A stretch of 64,000 nt of DNA from Pandoraea oxalativorans. Its GTDB lineage: Bacteria; Pseudomonadota; Gammaproteobacteria; Burkholderiales; Burkholderiaceae. Shown here piece after piece: positions 45,787-53,818 of this stretch. Within the stretch, counting starts at the first letter, position 1. Every line of letters begins with the position of its first letter. The notes below the pieces were generated by a model, which ran no database searches, was not told the origin of the DNA, and worked only from the letters and a program-made list of their open reading frames with translations. A program made the position numbers and the translations under genes. Location of the stretch: the NCBI RefSeq assembly GCF_000972785.3, contig NZ_CP011253.3, forward strand, positions 3,844,001-3,908,000. Reading direction: 5' to 3'.

Positions 45787-47745
45787 TTACTGCAATGCCG
45801 TCGCTTTCAATTCGTCGAAGCTGACGATGCGCCCCGCCAGTGCGCTCGCCGCGACCGTATAGGGACTCGCGAGCCAGACGCTGCCCGGTCCCGAGCGCCC
45901 CGGAAAGTTGCGATTGATCGCGCTGATCGTGACCTGATCGGAAGACGTCGATTGCCCCGGTCCGCAGTTCGCACACGCGCCGCAGCCGGGCATGATGAGC
46001 GTCACGCCCGCGTCCTCGAACGTCTTCAGATAGCCTTGCGCTTCGCAATAGGCGCGCACGTCCATCGTGCCGAATTGCAGGAACAGCGACCGCCCCTGTG
46101 CGACGCGCAGTCCATGGGCGACGCCCCACGCGAGGACGTCGTGATAGGCGTCGAAGTCGTCGCGCTTGCCTGCGGTGCAGGAGCCGCCGTAGGCGATGTC
46201 GATGACGACGGGGGCGTCCAGTTCGGCGAGCGCCACGCCGTTGCCGGGGTCGCCCGGACGCGCGAGCATCGGCGTGAGCGTGGCGGCGTCGATGCGGATC
46301 ACGTCGCGATAGTGCGCGCCGACGTCGCTCGTCATCCACGGTTCGAGCGTGAAGTCGATGCCCCGCCGTTCTTTGAGGAATGCCACCGTTTTCTCATCCG
46401 GTGCGACGATGCCGGTAAAGCCGCCCAGCTCCGCCACCATATTGGTCAGCGTGGCGCGCTCGTCGACCGACATGGCCTGCACGGCGCTGCCCGCATATTC
46501 GAAGACGAGGCCGATGGCGCCGCCGCTGCGGATGGCGTCGAGGCGCAGCAGATGGAGCACGATGTCCTTGGCCGTTACACCCGGCGCGAGGTCGCCGTCG
46601 ATCTCGATGCGCAACGTCTGCGGCACCTTGCAGCGCACATAGCCCGTCACCCAACTGTTCGCGATGTCCGTAGCCCCTGCGCCGAACGCGAGGCAGCCGA
46701 GTGCGCCCGCATGCGGCGTGTGCGAGTCGGTGCCGATCACGATCTGGCCGGGCAGCGCGTAGCGCTCGGCCATGAGGGCGTGGCAGATGCCGTCGGCGCC
46801 GCGTTCACCGTCGTCTGCGAGTTGCCCGTGCGCCAGTACCGGGTAGCGCGCGACGAACTCGCGATGACCGCTGGTCAGATTCGCGACGCCGGGCAACAAC
46901 CCTTGCGAGACGTGCGGGACGCTCTGCGCCGCCAGGACCAGATGGTCCTGAAACGCGATAATGCGCGCCGGATCGTGCAGCGCCGCCGGTTCGCCGAACG
47001 CACGATGCATCAGATGCGCGCACATCCCCGTGAAGTAGTCGTGCGAGAAGCGCCAGTCGACACGCACGAACACACCGTCGCCGTGCTCCGCCCCCGGCGT
47101 GGCCGGATGCAGGCGGCGTGCCATGATCTTTTCGACGAGGGTGCGCGGGGGCTGGGCGGGTGCCTTCGCCGCGTCGTCATGCGCGAGCGGCGCAGGCCAC
47201 TGTGCAAACTTGCTGTACGCGAGCAGACCGCCGCTACGGATGATCTGCTGCGTGAGGGCGTCGCGCCCTTTGAGGAATTCGGTAATGGGAATGGCTTCGC
47301 CCGCGAGAATGCGATCGAGCACACCGAAATCGGTCGTCGTCAGAACGCCGATGTTGTCGCAGTTCTGCTGATAGATACGCTCGAAGCTCTCGGCGACAAT
47401 CAGACGGATACCTGCCGACAACTCCGCCAGCGGACTCGACTCACGCGACGAGCCTTTGCCATAGCGCTTGCCTGCGACGGTGACCTGAAAGCCGCCGCGA
47501 CGCACCTCGTGCTCGCCTACAGGCATCTCGTTTCCCGCTTTGAAACCGACGTACGGATAGCGTCCGAGCCGCTCGTCGTACGTCAGCATGACGGTCACAG
47601 GCGTGATTTCGTCCGTTGAAACGTTGTCGCGCAGCACGCCCGCCTCGGCGCGCGTGACGGACTCGCCCGACAACTGGCGGCGCACGATGGCCGGGGCGTC
47701 GGACAGAAACAGCACGCGGCCGTCGAAACGAATGATGTCTTCCAT
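45787..47745 (-). CDS. Aconitase/isopropylmalate-dehydratase family enzyme with N-terminal swivel domain
   Basis: A 652-residue [4Fe-4S] hydro-lyase. The swivel (small-subunit) domain comes first: [22 protein letters not shown], then [35 protein letters not shown]. The cluster-bearing domains follow from about residue 190: [30 protein letters not shown] and the Cys pair in [14 protein letters not shown]. Canonical AcnA/IPM dehydratase order is the reverse; AcnB also has the swivel before the catalytic domains but has a HEAT-like domain that is absent here. Substrate unknown. GGAGG lies 10 nt before ATG 47745. It is preceded by a LysR gene and followed by an MFS gene, all on the same strand. 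Confidence 0.85.
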   Translation of the reverse strand: MEDIIRFDGRVLFLSDAPAIVRRQLSGESVTRAEAGVLRDNVSTDEITPVTVMLTYDERLGRYPYVGFKAGNEMPVGEHEVRRGGFQVTVAGKRYGKGSSRESSPLAELSAGIRLIVAESFERIYQQNCDNIGVLTTTDFGVLDRILAGEAIPITEFLKGRDALTQQIIRSGGLLAYSKFAQWPAPLAHDDAAKAPAQPPRTLVEKIMARRLHPATPGAEHGDGVFVRVDWRFSHDYFTGMCAHLMHRAFGEPAALHDPARIIAFQDHLVLAAQSVPHVSQGLLPGVANLTSGHREFVARYPVLAHGQLADDGERGADGICHALMAERYALPGQIVIGTDSHTPHAGALGCLAFGAGATDIANSWVTGYVRCKVPQTLRIEIDGDLAPGVTAKDIVLHLLRLDAIRSGGAIGLVFEYAGSAVQAMSVDERATLTNMVAELGGFTGIVAPDEKTVAFLKERRGIDFTLEPWMTSDVGAHYRDVIRIDAATLTPMLARPGDPGNGVALAELDAPVVIDIAYGGSCTAGKRDDFDAYHDVLAWGVAHGLRVAQGRSLFLQFGTMDVRAYCEAQGYLKTFEDAGVTLIMPGCGACANCGPGQSTSSDQVTISAINRNFPGRSGPGSVWLASPYTVAASALAGRIVSFDELKATALQ

Positions 47746-47855
47746 GCGGCAATAACCTCCGGAAGACAGCATAGCGGCCGGGTCGTCGCCCTGCCGTGCC
47801 GTCTGGGCAAGGCGGGCGTGACCGATGGCGAAGGAAGGCGCAGGCGCCCGGAGGC

Positions 47856-48776
47856 TTAGCGGGTCTGCGCGCCCTGCCCTTGCGCGAGGAAATTCACCAC
47901 GGCCGACGCCGTCGCACTAAGTTGCTCACGCGACGGAAAGACCAGCCAGAGCTGACGATGCGCCCACTCGTCGGTAAGCGGACGCACCACGACATCGAGC
48001 TTGCCGACGTACAACTGCCCCACCTGCTCGGGGGCGATGGCGATGCCCAGTCCGGCGTGCGCCATGCGGCACAGGGCGTCGAGGCTGGAGACACGGATCT
48101 TGATACGCAGCGACTCGCCCGCCGCACTCGCCTGCTGACGCAGCATCTGCGTGAGCGCGCTATTGCCCTGAAGCCCCACCAGCGTCTCGCCGACGCACGC
48201 GGAAAACGGGATGTCGCCGGTCCGCGCCGCGAGCGGATGCCCTGCGGGCAGGATCACGGCGAGCCGGTCGCGGCGGTACGGCACCATCGTGAACGCCTCG
48301 ATGCCCTCAAGGGTATTGCAGATGCCGACGTCTACCGCGCGCTCGGACACGCGTTGCAGCACTTCGTTGCTGTGCTGTTCGTCGAGTTCGACATCCACCG
48401 CGGAGAAGACACGCCCGAACGCCGCCAGATCTTCCGGCAGGAACTGCACGATGGCCGACAGATTGGCCGCAATGCGCACGCTGCCGCGCGCGCCCTCATG
48501 GAATTGGGACAGTTCGGCGCCCAGCGATTCGATCGTGCCTAGAATACGTTCGGCGTAACGGCGCACCGTCTCGCCCACCGGCGTGACGGTGATGCCGCGC
48601 TGGTGACGCTGGATGAGAGGGAGTCCCACGATGGCTTCGATGTCGGCAATGCGACGACTGATCGCCGAAGGCGCGATGAACTCGCGCTCGGCGGCACGCG
48701 CCATGCTCCGCTCCTGGCAGACGGCCACGAAAAGACGCAAAGAAGTGAGGTCAAGCTTGCGGAGAAGGTTTTCCAT
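47856..48776 (-). CDS. LysR-family regulator of the aconitase-like/MFS unit
   Basis: A 306-residue LysR protein: HTH LDLTSLRLFVAVCQERSMARAAEREFIAPSAISRRIADIEAIVGLPLIQRHQRGITVTPVG and an effector domain with VRIAANLSAIVQFLPEDLAAF, VDVGICNTLEGIEAF and LDALCRMAHAGLGIAIAPEQV. The start is ATG 48776 (MENLLRKLDLTS); the much longer open frame to 50156 is a shadow of the ATCase gene. It lies 110 bp upstream of the aconitase-like gene in the same direction and is divergent from the ATCase gene. Confidence 0.9.
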   Translation of the reverse strand: MENLLRKLDLTSLRLFVAVCQERSMARAAEREFIAPSAISRRIADIEAIVGLPLIQRHQRGITVTPVGETVRRYAERILGTIESLGAELSQFHEGARGSVRIAANLSAIVQFLPEDLAAFGRVFSAVDVELDEQHSNEVLQRVSERAVDVGICNTLEGIEAFTMVPYRRDRLAVILPAGHPLAARTGDIPFSACVGETLVGLQGNSALTQMLRQQASAAGESLRIKIRVSSLDALCRMAHAGLGIAIAPEQVGQLYVGKLDVVVRPLTDEWAHRQLWLVFPSREQLSATASAVVNFLAQGQGAQTR

Positions 48777-48911
48777 ACCCGTACGGCAATACACCGGAAA
48801 TGCCGGAAACGCCCGGCTGGCGCGGCCCCGCGAGGAGCACGTCTTTTGCTGGACAAACAACGAATCGACGCCTATTATACGCATCGCGTACACATTCCTG
48901 CCGACCCGACC

Positions 48912-50195
48912 ATGAGTGCACAGCAGACTTTCCTGCGCGACGCGATGCGTCGCCTGAACATGACCCGCGACACCTTCGCCGAGCGCATCGGCGTTCGTCG
49001 GCGCGCCCTCGACACCTGGCTGCTGCCCGAAGATTCCAGCGAATATCGCACGATGCCGAGCATCGTGGAGAAATTCGTCGGTGAAATTCTCGGTCGCGAA
49101 GCGCCGTCTGCGGAATCTACGCAAAGCGCACACAAGCCGCTGCGTGAACGCATGGGCCTCGACGGCAAGCCGCATCTGATCTCCGTCGACCAGTTCTCGC
49201 GCGATTCGCTGGAAGAATTGTTCCACGTTGCCGACATCATGCAGCCGATCGCGCGCCGCCAGAAGATCTCGCGCGTGCTCGAAGGCGCGGTACTCGGCAA
49301 TCTGTTCTTCGAAGCCAGCACCCGCACCCGCGTGAGCTTCGGCTCCGCCTTCTGCCGCCTCGGCGGCTCGGTGTGCGACACGACCGGCTTCACGTTCTCG
49401 TCGATGGCCAAGGGCGAATCGATCTACGACACGAGCCGTGTCATGAGCGGTTACGTCGACGCGCTCGTCGTGCGTCACCCGGAAAAGGGCTCGGTCGCCG
49501 AATTCGCGCGCGCCACGAACATTCCCGTCATCAACGGTGGCGACGGCCCGGGCGAACACCCGAGTCAGGCCATTCTCGATCTGTACACCATCGGCCGCGA
49601 GTTCTCGCGTCTGGGCAAGCTGGTCGACGGCGCGCACGTGGCGATGGTCGGCGACCTGCGCTACGGCCGCACGGTGCACTCGCTCATCAAGCTGCTCGCG
49701 CTGTATCGTGGCCTGAAGTTCACGCTGATCTCGCCGCCGTCGCTGGAAATGCCGACGTACATTCTCGACCAGATCTCGCAGAACGGCCACGTCATCGTGC
49801 AGAGCAACTCGCTCGCCGATCTGGCCGGTGCAGACGTGGTCTACGCGACGCGCATCCAGAAAGAGCGCTTTGCCGACGAGGCCATCGAAGGCTACACGCC
49901 GGACTTCCAGATCAACGAAGCGCTGATCAACCAGTATTGCGATAGCCGCACGATCATCATGCACCCGCTGCCGCGCGACAGCCGCCCGGGTGCCAACGAT
50001 CTGTCGACGGACCTGAATCACGATCCGCGTCTGGCCATCTTCCGTCAGACGGACAACGGCATTCCGGTACGCATGGCGATCTTCGCGATCCTGCTCGGCG
50101 TGGACAAGCAAGTACAGCACAGCATGCGCGACGCCGCCTGGCGCTCGCCGTCGCACATCGGTCCGGACGACGCGCTGTTCGACGGTCTCGACTGA
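48912..50195 (+). CDS. pyrB: Aspartate carbamoyltransferase, long form with N-terminal HTH-like extension
   Basis: A 427-residue transcarbamylase. Catalytic motifs are intact: FFEASTRTRVSFGSAF (carbamoyl phosphate), GDGPGEHPSQAILDLYTI, MVGDLRYGRTVHSL and MHPLPRDSR. The catalytic part starts near residue 80; the first ~75 residues (FLRDAMRRLNMTRDTFAERIGVRRRALDTWLLPE) read like a Cro/XRE-type helix-turn-helix, absent from E. coli PyrB. Some Burkholderiales carry such a long ATCase in addition to a canonical pyrB. The reaction is aspartate plus carbamoyl phosphate to carbamoyl aspartate in pyrimidine synthesis. No pyrI or pyrC is adjacent. Terminator downstream. Confidence 0.88.
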   Translation: MSAQQTFLRDAMRRLNMTRDTFAERIGVRRRALDTWLLPEDSSEYRTMPSIVEKFVGEILGREAPSAESTQSAHKPLRERMGLDGKPHLISVDQFSRDSLEELFHVADIMQPIARRQKISRVLEGAVLGNLFFEASTRTRVSFGSAFCRLGGSVCDTTGFTFSSMAKGESIYDTSRVMSGYVDALVVRHPEKGSVAEFARATNIPVINGGDGPGEHPSQAILDLYTIGREFSRLGKLVDGAHVAMVGDLRYGRTVHSLIKLLALYRGLKFTLISPPSLEMPTYILDQISQNGHVIVQSNSLADLAGADVVYATRIQKERFADEAIEGYTPDFQINEALINQYCDSRTIIMHPLPRDSRPGANDLSTDLNHDPRLAIFRQTDNGIPVRMAIFAILLGVDKQVQHSMRDAAWRSPSHIGPDDALFDGLD

Positions 50196-50256
50196 TTTCG
50201 CACGCCACGAACGCGTCGGAGAAATCCGAATCGTTCGTCGGACGATGCCGATACTG

Positions 50257-50296
50257 CACTGCCCCCGGGGATTTTTCGCGGGGGCAGTGTCGCTTT
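50257..50296 (+). terminator. Rho-independent terminator after the ATCase gene
   Basis: CACTGCCCCCG ... CGGGGGCAGTG, an 11-bp stem followed by TCGCTTT. It lies 61 bp after the stop and directly before the fbp leader. Confidence 0.75.
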
Positions 50297-50354
50297 ACGA
50301 GTAAAATTGCGGGCATCTCGATATGTACGCTTTTTCGCTTTTCCGGAGGCCCAC

Positions 50355-51368
50355 ATGCGGCGCAAGACCCTTACCCAATATCTGATCGAACAGCAGCGGG
50401 AATTCAACAACATTCCTGCCGAGCTTCGTTTGCTGATCGAAGTCGTCGCACGTGCGTGCAAGTCCATCAGCCACGCCGTGTCCAAGGGCGCGCTCGGTGG
50501 CGTGCTAGGCAGCGCCGGTAGCGAGAACGTGCAGGGCGAAGTGCAGAAGAAGCTCGACGTGATTTCCAACGAGATCATGCTCGAAGCGAACGAATGGGGC
50601 GGCCATCTGGCGGCAATGGCCTCGGAAGAGATGGAAGACGTCTTCCACATTCCGAACCGCTATCCGCAGGGCGAATACCTCCTGATGTTCGACCCGCTCG
50701 ACGGTTCGTCGAACATCGACGTCAACGTGTCGATCGGCACGATCTTCTCGGTGCTGCGTTGCCCGGAAGGCGTGACGGACCCGACCGAGAAGGACTTCCT
50801 TCAACCGGGTACGCAGCAAGTGGCGGCCGGTTATGCGGTGTACGGGCCGCAAACGGTGCTGGTGCTCACGACGGGTCATGGCGTGAATTGCTTCACGCTC
50901 GATCGCGATATGGGCTCGTGGGTGCTGACGCAGGAAGGCATGCGCATTCCGGAAGACACCAAGGAATTCGCGATCAACATGTCGAACGAGCGTCACTGGT
51001 ATCCGCCGGTTCAGCGTTACATCGGCGAGTTGCTGCAAGGCAAGGAAGGCGTGCGCGGCAAGGACTTCAACATGCGCTGGATCGCCTCGATGGTGGCGGA
51101 CGTGCATCGCATTCTGACGCGCGGCGGCGTGTTCATGTACCCGGCCGACAAGCGCGATCCGGACAAGCCAGGCAAGCTGCGCATCATGTACGAAGCCAAC
51201 CCGATGAGCTTCCTCGTCGAGCAGGCGGGCGGTGCTGCCACGAACGGTACGCAGCGCATTCTCGACATTCAGCCGCAGAAGCTGCATGAGCGCGTTGCGG
51301 TGTTCCTCGGCTCGAAGAACGAAGTCGAACGGGTGACCGGTTATCACCACGAAGCCGACAAAAAGTAA
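50355..51368 (+). CDS. fbp: Fructose-1,6-bisphosphatase class I
   Basis: A 337-residue gluconeogenic enzyme hydrolysing fructose 1,6-bisphosphate. Metal and phosphate motifs: [48 protein letters not shown], and the substrate-binding region [25 protein letters not shown] with [15 protein letters not shown]. The start is ATG 50355 ([14 protein letters not shown]) with GGAGG 6 nt upstream; an in-frame upstream ATG at 50307 lacks a site. Monocistronic, between the ATCase terminator and the tRNA gene. Confidence 0.97.
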   Translation: MRRKTLTQYLIEQQREFNNIPAELRLLIEVVARACKSISHAVSKGALGGVLGSAGSENVQGEVQKKLDVISNEIMLEANEWGGHLAAMASEEMEDVFHIPNRYPQGEYLLMFDPLDGSSNIDVNVSIGTIFSVLRCPEGVTDPTEKDFLQPGTQQVAAGYAVYGPQTVLVLTTGHGVNCFTLDRDMGSWVLTQEGMRIPEDTKEFAINMSNERHWYPPVQRYIGELLQGKEGVRGKDFNMRWIASMVADVHRILTRGGVFMYPADKRDPDKPGKLRIMYEANPMSFLVEQAGGAATNGTQRILDIQPQKLHERVAVFLGSKNEVERVTGYHHEADKK

Positions 51369-51514
51369 GCGACGCGAGGACGCGGTTTCGTCGTCGCGAC
51401 GATGATGCGATGTCGTGAAATTTCCTTCGCGACGACGGAAGCGCAGGATTTCTGAACTTTCAATGATTTACGCGTGACTGACGCAGTCACAGCAAAAAAT
51501 CTTCGAAAAAAGTA

Positions 51515-51542
51515 GTGACAAATCCGTAAAGTCTGCTAATAT
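51515..51542 (+). promoter_or_regulatory. Promoter of tRNA-Thr
   Basis: -35 GTGACA (51515-51520) and -10 TAATAT (51537-51542) with a 16-bp spacer, ending 17 bp before the tRNA in AT-rich DNA. Confidence 0.6.
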
Positions 51543-51558
51543 CTCACTTCTTCGCAGC

Positions 51559-51634
51559 GCCGGAGTAGCTCAGTCGGTAGAGCAGCTCATTCGTAATGAG
51601 AAGGTCGGGGGTTCGATTCCTCTCTCCGGCACCA
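51559..51634 (+). tRNA. tRNA-Thr (anticodon CGU)
   Basis: A 76-nt cloverleaf. The 7-bp acceptor stem GCCGGAG/CTCCGGC is followed by encoded ACCA. The D arm is GCTC/GAGC, and the anticodon loop TTCGTAA has CGT at positions 34-36. The T arm has GTTCGAT in its loop. It closely resembles E. coli tRNA-Thr(CGU). It decodes ACG codons. It is a single gene with its own promoter and a terminator 57 bp downstream. Confidence 0.96.
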
Positions 51635-51690
51635 GCGACTTACTCAGTCCCTGGTGATGCAAGCAAGACGAAGTACTTAGCAGTCAACAG

Positions 51691-51724
51691 AAAAGCCGCC
51701 CGATCCTGTCGCGCGGCTTTTTTG
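51691..51724 (+). terminator. Rho-independent terminator after tRNA-Thr
   Basis: AAAAGCCGC ... GCGGCTTTT with a 13-nt loop, followed by a T-run. Confidence 0.88.
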
Positions 51725-51740
51725 TTTTTCGGCGCATCTG

Positions 51741-51768
51741 TGATGCCGGAGGGAGGAATCGAACCCTC
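51741..51768 (-). pseudogene. Inverted half-tRNA relic (T arm and acceptor end)
   Basis: On the minus strand the segment reads as a T arm (GGAGG-GTTCGAT-TCCTCC) followed by CTCCGGC-ATCA. It is about 25/28 identical to the 3' end of the tRNA-Thr gene 110 bp away but in opposite orientation. There is no anticodon or D arm. It may be a remnant of a second tRNA gene or an attachment-site scar. Confidence 0.6.
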
Positions 51769-51795
51769 CCCCACCCTCCCCCTCTGCGCAGTCCC

Positions 51796-52458
51796 TCATC
51801 GCTTTCCGGCGTGACCTTCGTCGTCATCGATGGCGTTGTCGTTCGCGCCTTCTTCGTCTTCAGCGGGTTGCGCCATCCATTCGTGATATCCCGCGACACC
51901 CATCTTGCGCATCAGCGCTTCGTTACGCTCGTAAATCGTTTCGGCTTCCGGGAACGCCTCCACCGCGCGGTCGATACTCGCTTCGCGCAGCAAATGCAGA
52001 ATCGGATACGGCGAGCGGTTCGTGAAATTCTCGGCGTCGTCCGGATCGGTGCCTTCGAACTGATAGTCCGGATGGAAACTCGCGATCTGTAACTCGCCTT
52101 CGAGCTGCAACTGCTTGAGCATGCGCTCGGCAAAAAACAGTGCGTCGTTGTACTCGTGGAAGTCGAGCAACGCGACCGGCACCATCAACAGCGTCGTATC
52201 GACAGCTTGCGGGTCGGCCTGCGCCAGCCATTGCAGTTCCTTCTCCAGATCGAGCAGCACGCCCTCCATATCGCGCGCGGCGCTCACGACATACCGAATC
52301 TGATCTTTGACGTGCACCGCCTTCGCAAAGGGGCAGAGGTTCAAGCCGATCACGGCGCGCGTGAGCCAGTGACGCGTCGCCGCAATCACGGCCTCGTTGT
52401 CCTGCGTCTGCAACGGGCTCGTCGAGGATGCGGCGTCTGGAATGTTTTTCTCCGTCAT
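51796..52458 (-). CDS. DUF1415 protein
   Basis: A 220-residue cytosolic protein of the DUF1415 family: AVIAATRHWLTRAVIGLNLCPFAKAV, YVVSAARDMEGVLLDLEKELQWLA, TTLLMVPVALLDFHEYNDALFFAE and the strongly conserved IASFHPDYQFEGTDPDDAENFTNRSPYPILHLLREASI. The C-terminal tail is very acidic (EDEEGANDNAIDDDEG). Function unknown in the family. Divergent from the ankyrin-like genes. Confidence 0.9.
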   Translation of the reverse strand: MTEKNIPDAASSTSPLQTQDNEAVIAATRHWLTRAVIGLNLCPFAKAVHVKDQIRYVVSAARDMEGVLLDLEKELQWLAQADPQAVDTTLLMVPVALLDFHEYNDALFFAERMLKQLQLEGELQIASFHPDYQFEGTDPDDAENFTNRSPYPILHLLREASIDRAVEAFPEAETIYERNEALMRKMGVAGYHEWMAQPAEDEEGANDNAIDDDEGHAGKR

Positions 52459-52520
52459 ACAAAAGCGTGGCGATGATTCATGAATACCGCATTGTAGTGC
52501 GGCATTTGCGCCGCGTCGGT

Positions 52521-53804
52521 ATGTCCGTCATGGAGAACCCGACGGGGCGAATGCCAAAACCCGCGCGCGGCGCGTGCGCGACCATGCGGCTTCTCCACGC
52601 CACGCGCCCAACGACCATGCCCGGTACGCCACCCATCACCACCCGTGCGCACAGCACGTACACCCACAGCACCCGCGACAGCCTCACCACTTCCCATCCG
52701 CAACCCGAGGGACGGCATTTGTCCGCCACGTCGTTGGTCGACCTGCTCGACGTGCGACGCGGCTCGCTATACCGCACACAGGACATCTGGAACATGCTCG
52801 TCGATCCGCAGAGTTGTGCCGGACGCGAGTTGCGCGGCGCGTGCGAAGCCGCTTCACCGAACGGTCCCTTGTTTCTCGAAATGGTGACGTTGCTGACCAT
52901 GCCCGAATCGGAGCGCACGATAGATCGGCTCACAGATGCAGGCGTCTTCCTCATTCCGGCGCGTGCCGGTTATCTGCGGCCCGAAGATGCCGCCCTGCTA
53001 CGCAGCAACGAAGGACTGCTCCTCTGGCTGCAATACGCCGCGACACCGACGGCTTACCTCAAGGTGTTCGACAGCTCCGACATCTTTGGTGCGACGTCCA
53101 TGCACGACCGAACGCGTATTGCCAAGATTCTGCGGATTCTCGTTGCCAGCGGACGCGACCGCACCGCCGCCACGCCATCCAATCCGTCCGACCTCGCCCC
53201 CATCAATCCCCTCGCCCATCTGTGCAGCCAGGTCGCGCCACACTGGTTGCGCCGCTTGCTCGAACTCGGCGCCAGCCCCCATCAGATGAGCCAGCGGGGG
53301 GTGCCGCTGATTGTTCACGCCATGCGTGCCGAAGCGATCCGGCTGCACCACGCCGGGCAAGACTTCATGTGCGCGCACACCTCGCTTCGACAACTCGCCG
53401 AACTGCTCAAGCGGCACGGCGCCGATCTGTCGCAACCGAACGGACGCGACGTGCCCGCCGTCGCTCTGCTCGCCTTCCATGGCCTATGCGGTGCAGCCGA
53501 AGCATTGCTCATCAGCGGCGCGAGTGCGAACGCGGCAGACCGTCACGGCAATACGCTCATGCATCACCTGGCCCATGCCGTTCACATGCGCGACGCCCCA
53601 ACGCATGCCGAAAACGCCAAGCTCGCCCATTACGTCCTGATCGCCGCCATCCGCCACGGCGGCAATCTGGACGTGCCGAACGCGGCGGGACATACGCCCC
53701 GCTCATGGTTGCCTGAACCGACATCGCTCGGCCCACAAGTCGATGACGCCTTCCTCACGACCGTGCGCACCGCCGCCTTTCGTCGCATCAAAGCCCTTAG
53801 CTGA
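52521..53804 (+). CDS. Ankyrin-like repeat protein, first of a tandem pair
   Basis: A protein of about 427 residues. The N-terminal ~70 residues are Thr/His/Arg-rich and low-complexity (ITTRAHSTYTHSTRDSLTTS). A unique domain follows (IWNMLVDPQSCAGRELRGACE; TIDRLTDAGVFLIPARAGYL). Then comes one ~130-residue module, about residues 261-390: AMRAEAIRLHHAGQDF, LAELLKRHGADLSQP, GAAEALLISGASANAADRHGNTLMHHLA and AAIRHGGNLDVPNAAGHTPRSWLPE, which has ankyrin character. The start is uncertain: ATG 52521, 52473 or 52428; none has a good ribosome site and the longest overlaps the divergent gene. The paralogue starts 14 bp downstream. Function unknown. Confidence 0.75.
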   Translation: MSVMENPTGRMPKPARGACATMRLLHATRPTTMPGTPPITTRAHSTYTHSTRDSLTTSHPQPEGRHLSATSLVDLLDVRRGSLYRTQDIWNMLVDPQSCAGRELRGACEAASPNGPLFLEMVTLLTMPESERTIDRLTDAGVFLIPARAGYLRPEDAALLRSNEGLLLWLQYAATPTAYLKVFDSSDIFGATSMHDRTRIAKILRILVASGRDRTAATPSNPSDLAPINPLAHLCSQVAPHWLRRLLELGASPHQMSQRGVPLIVHAMRAEAIRLHHAGQDFMCAHTSLRQLAELLKRHGADLSQPNGRDVPAVALLAFHGLCGAAEALLISGASANAADRHGNTLMHHLAHAVHMRDAPTHAENAKLAHYVLIAAIRHGGNLDVPNAAGHTPRSWLPEPTSLGPQVDDAFLTTVRTAAFRRIKALS

Positions 53805-53818
53805 CCCTCCTGCCCGCC

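Noticed and set aside
48777..50156. 460-codon upstream extension of the LysR gene at 47856
   Set aside because: Antisense to the ATCase gene; the LysR HTH begins immediately after ATG 48776.
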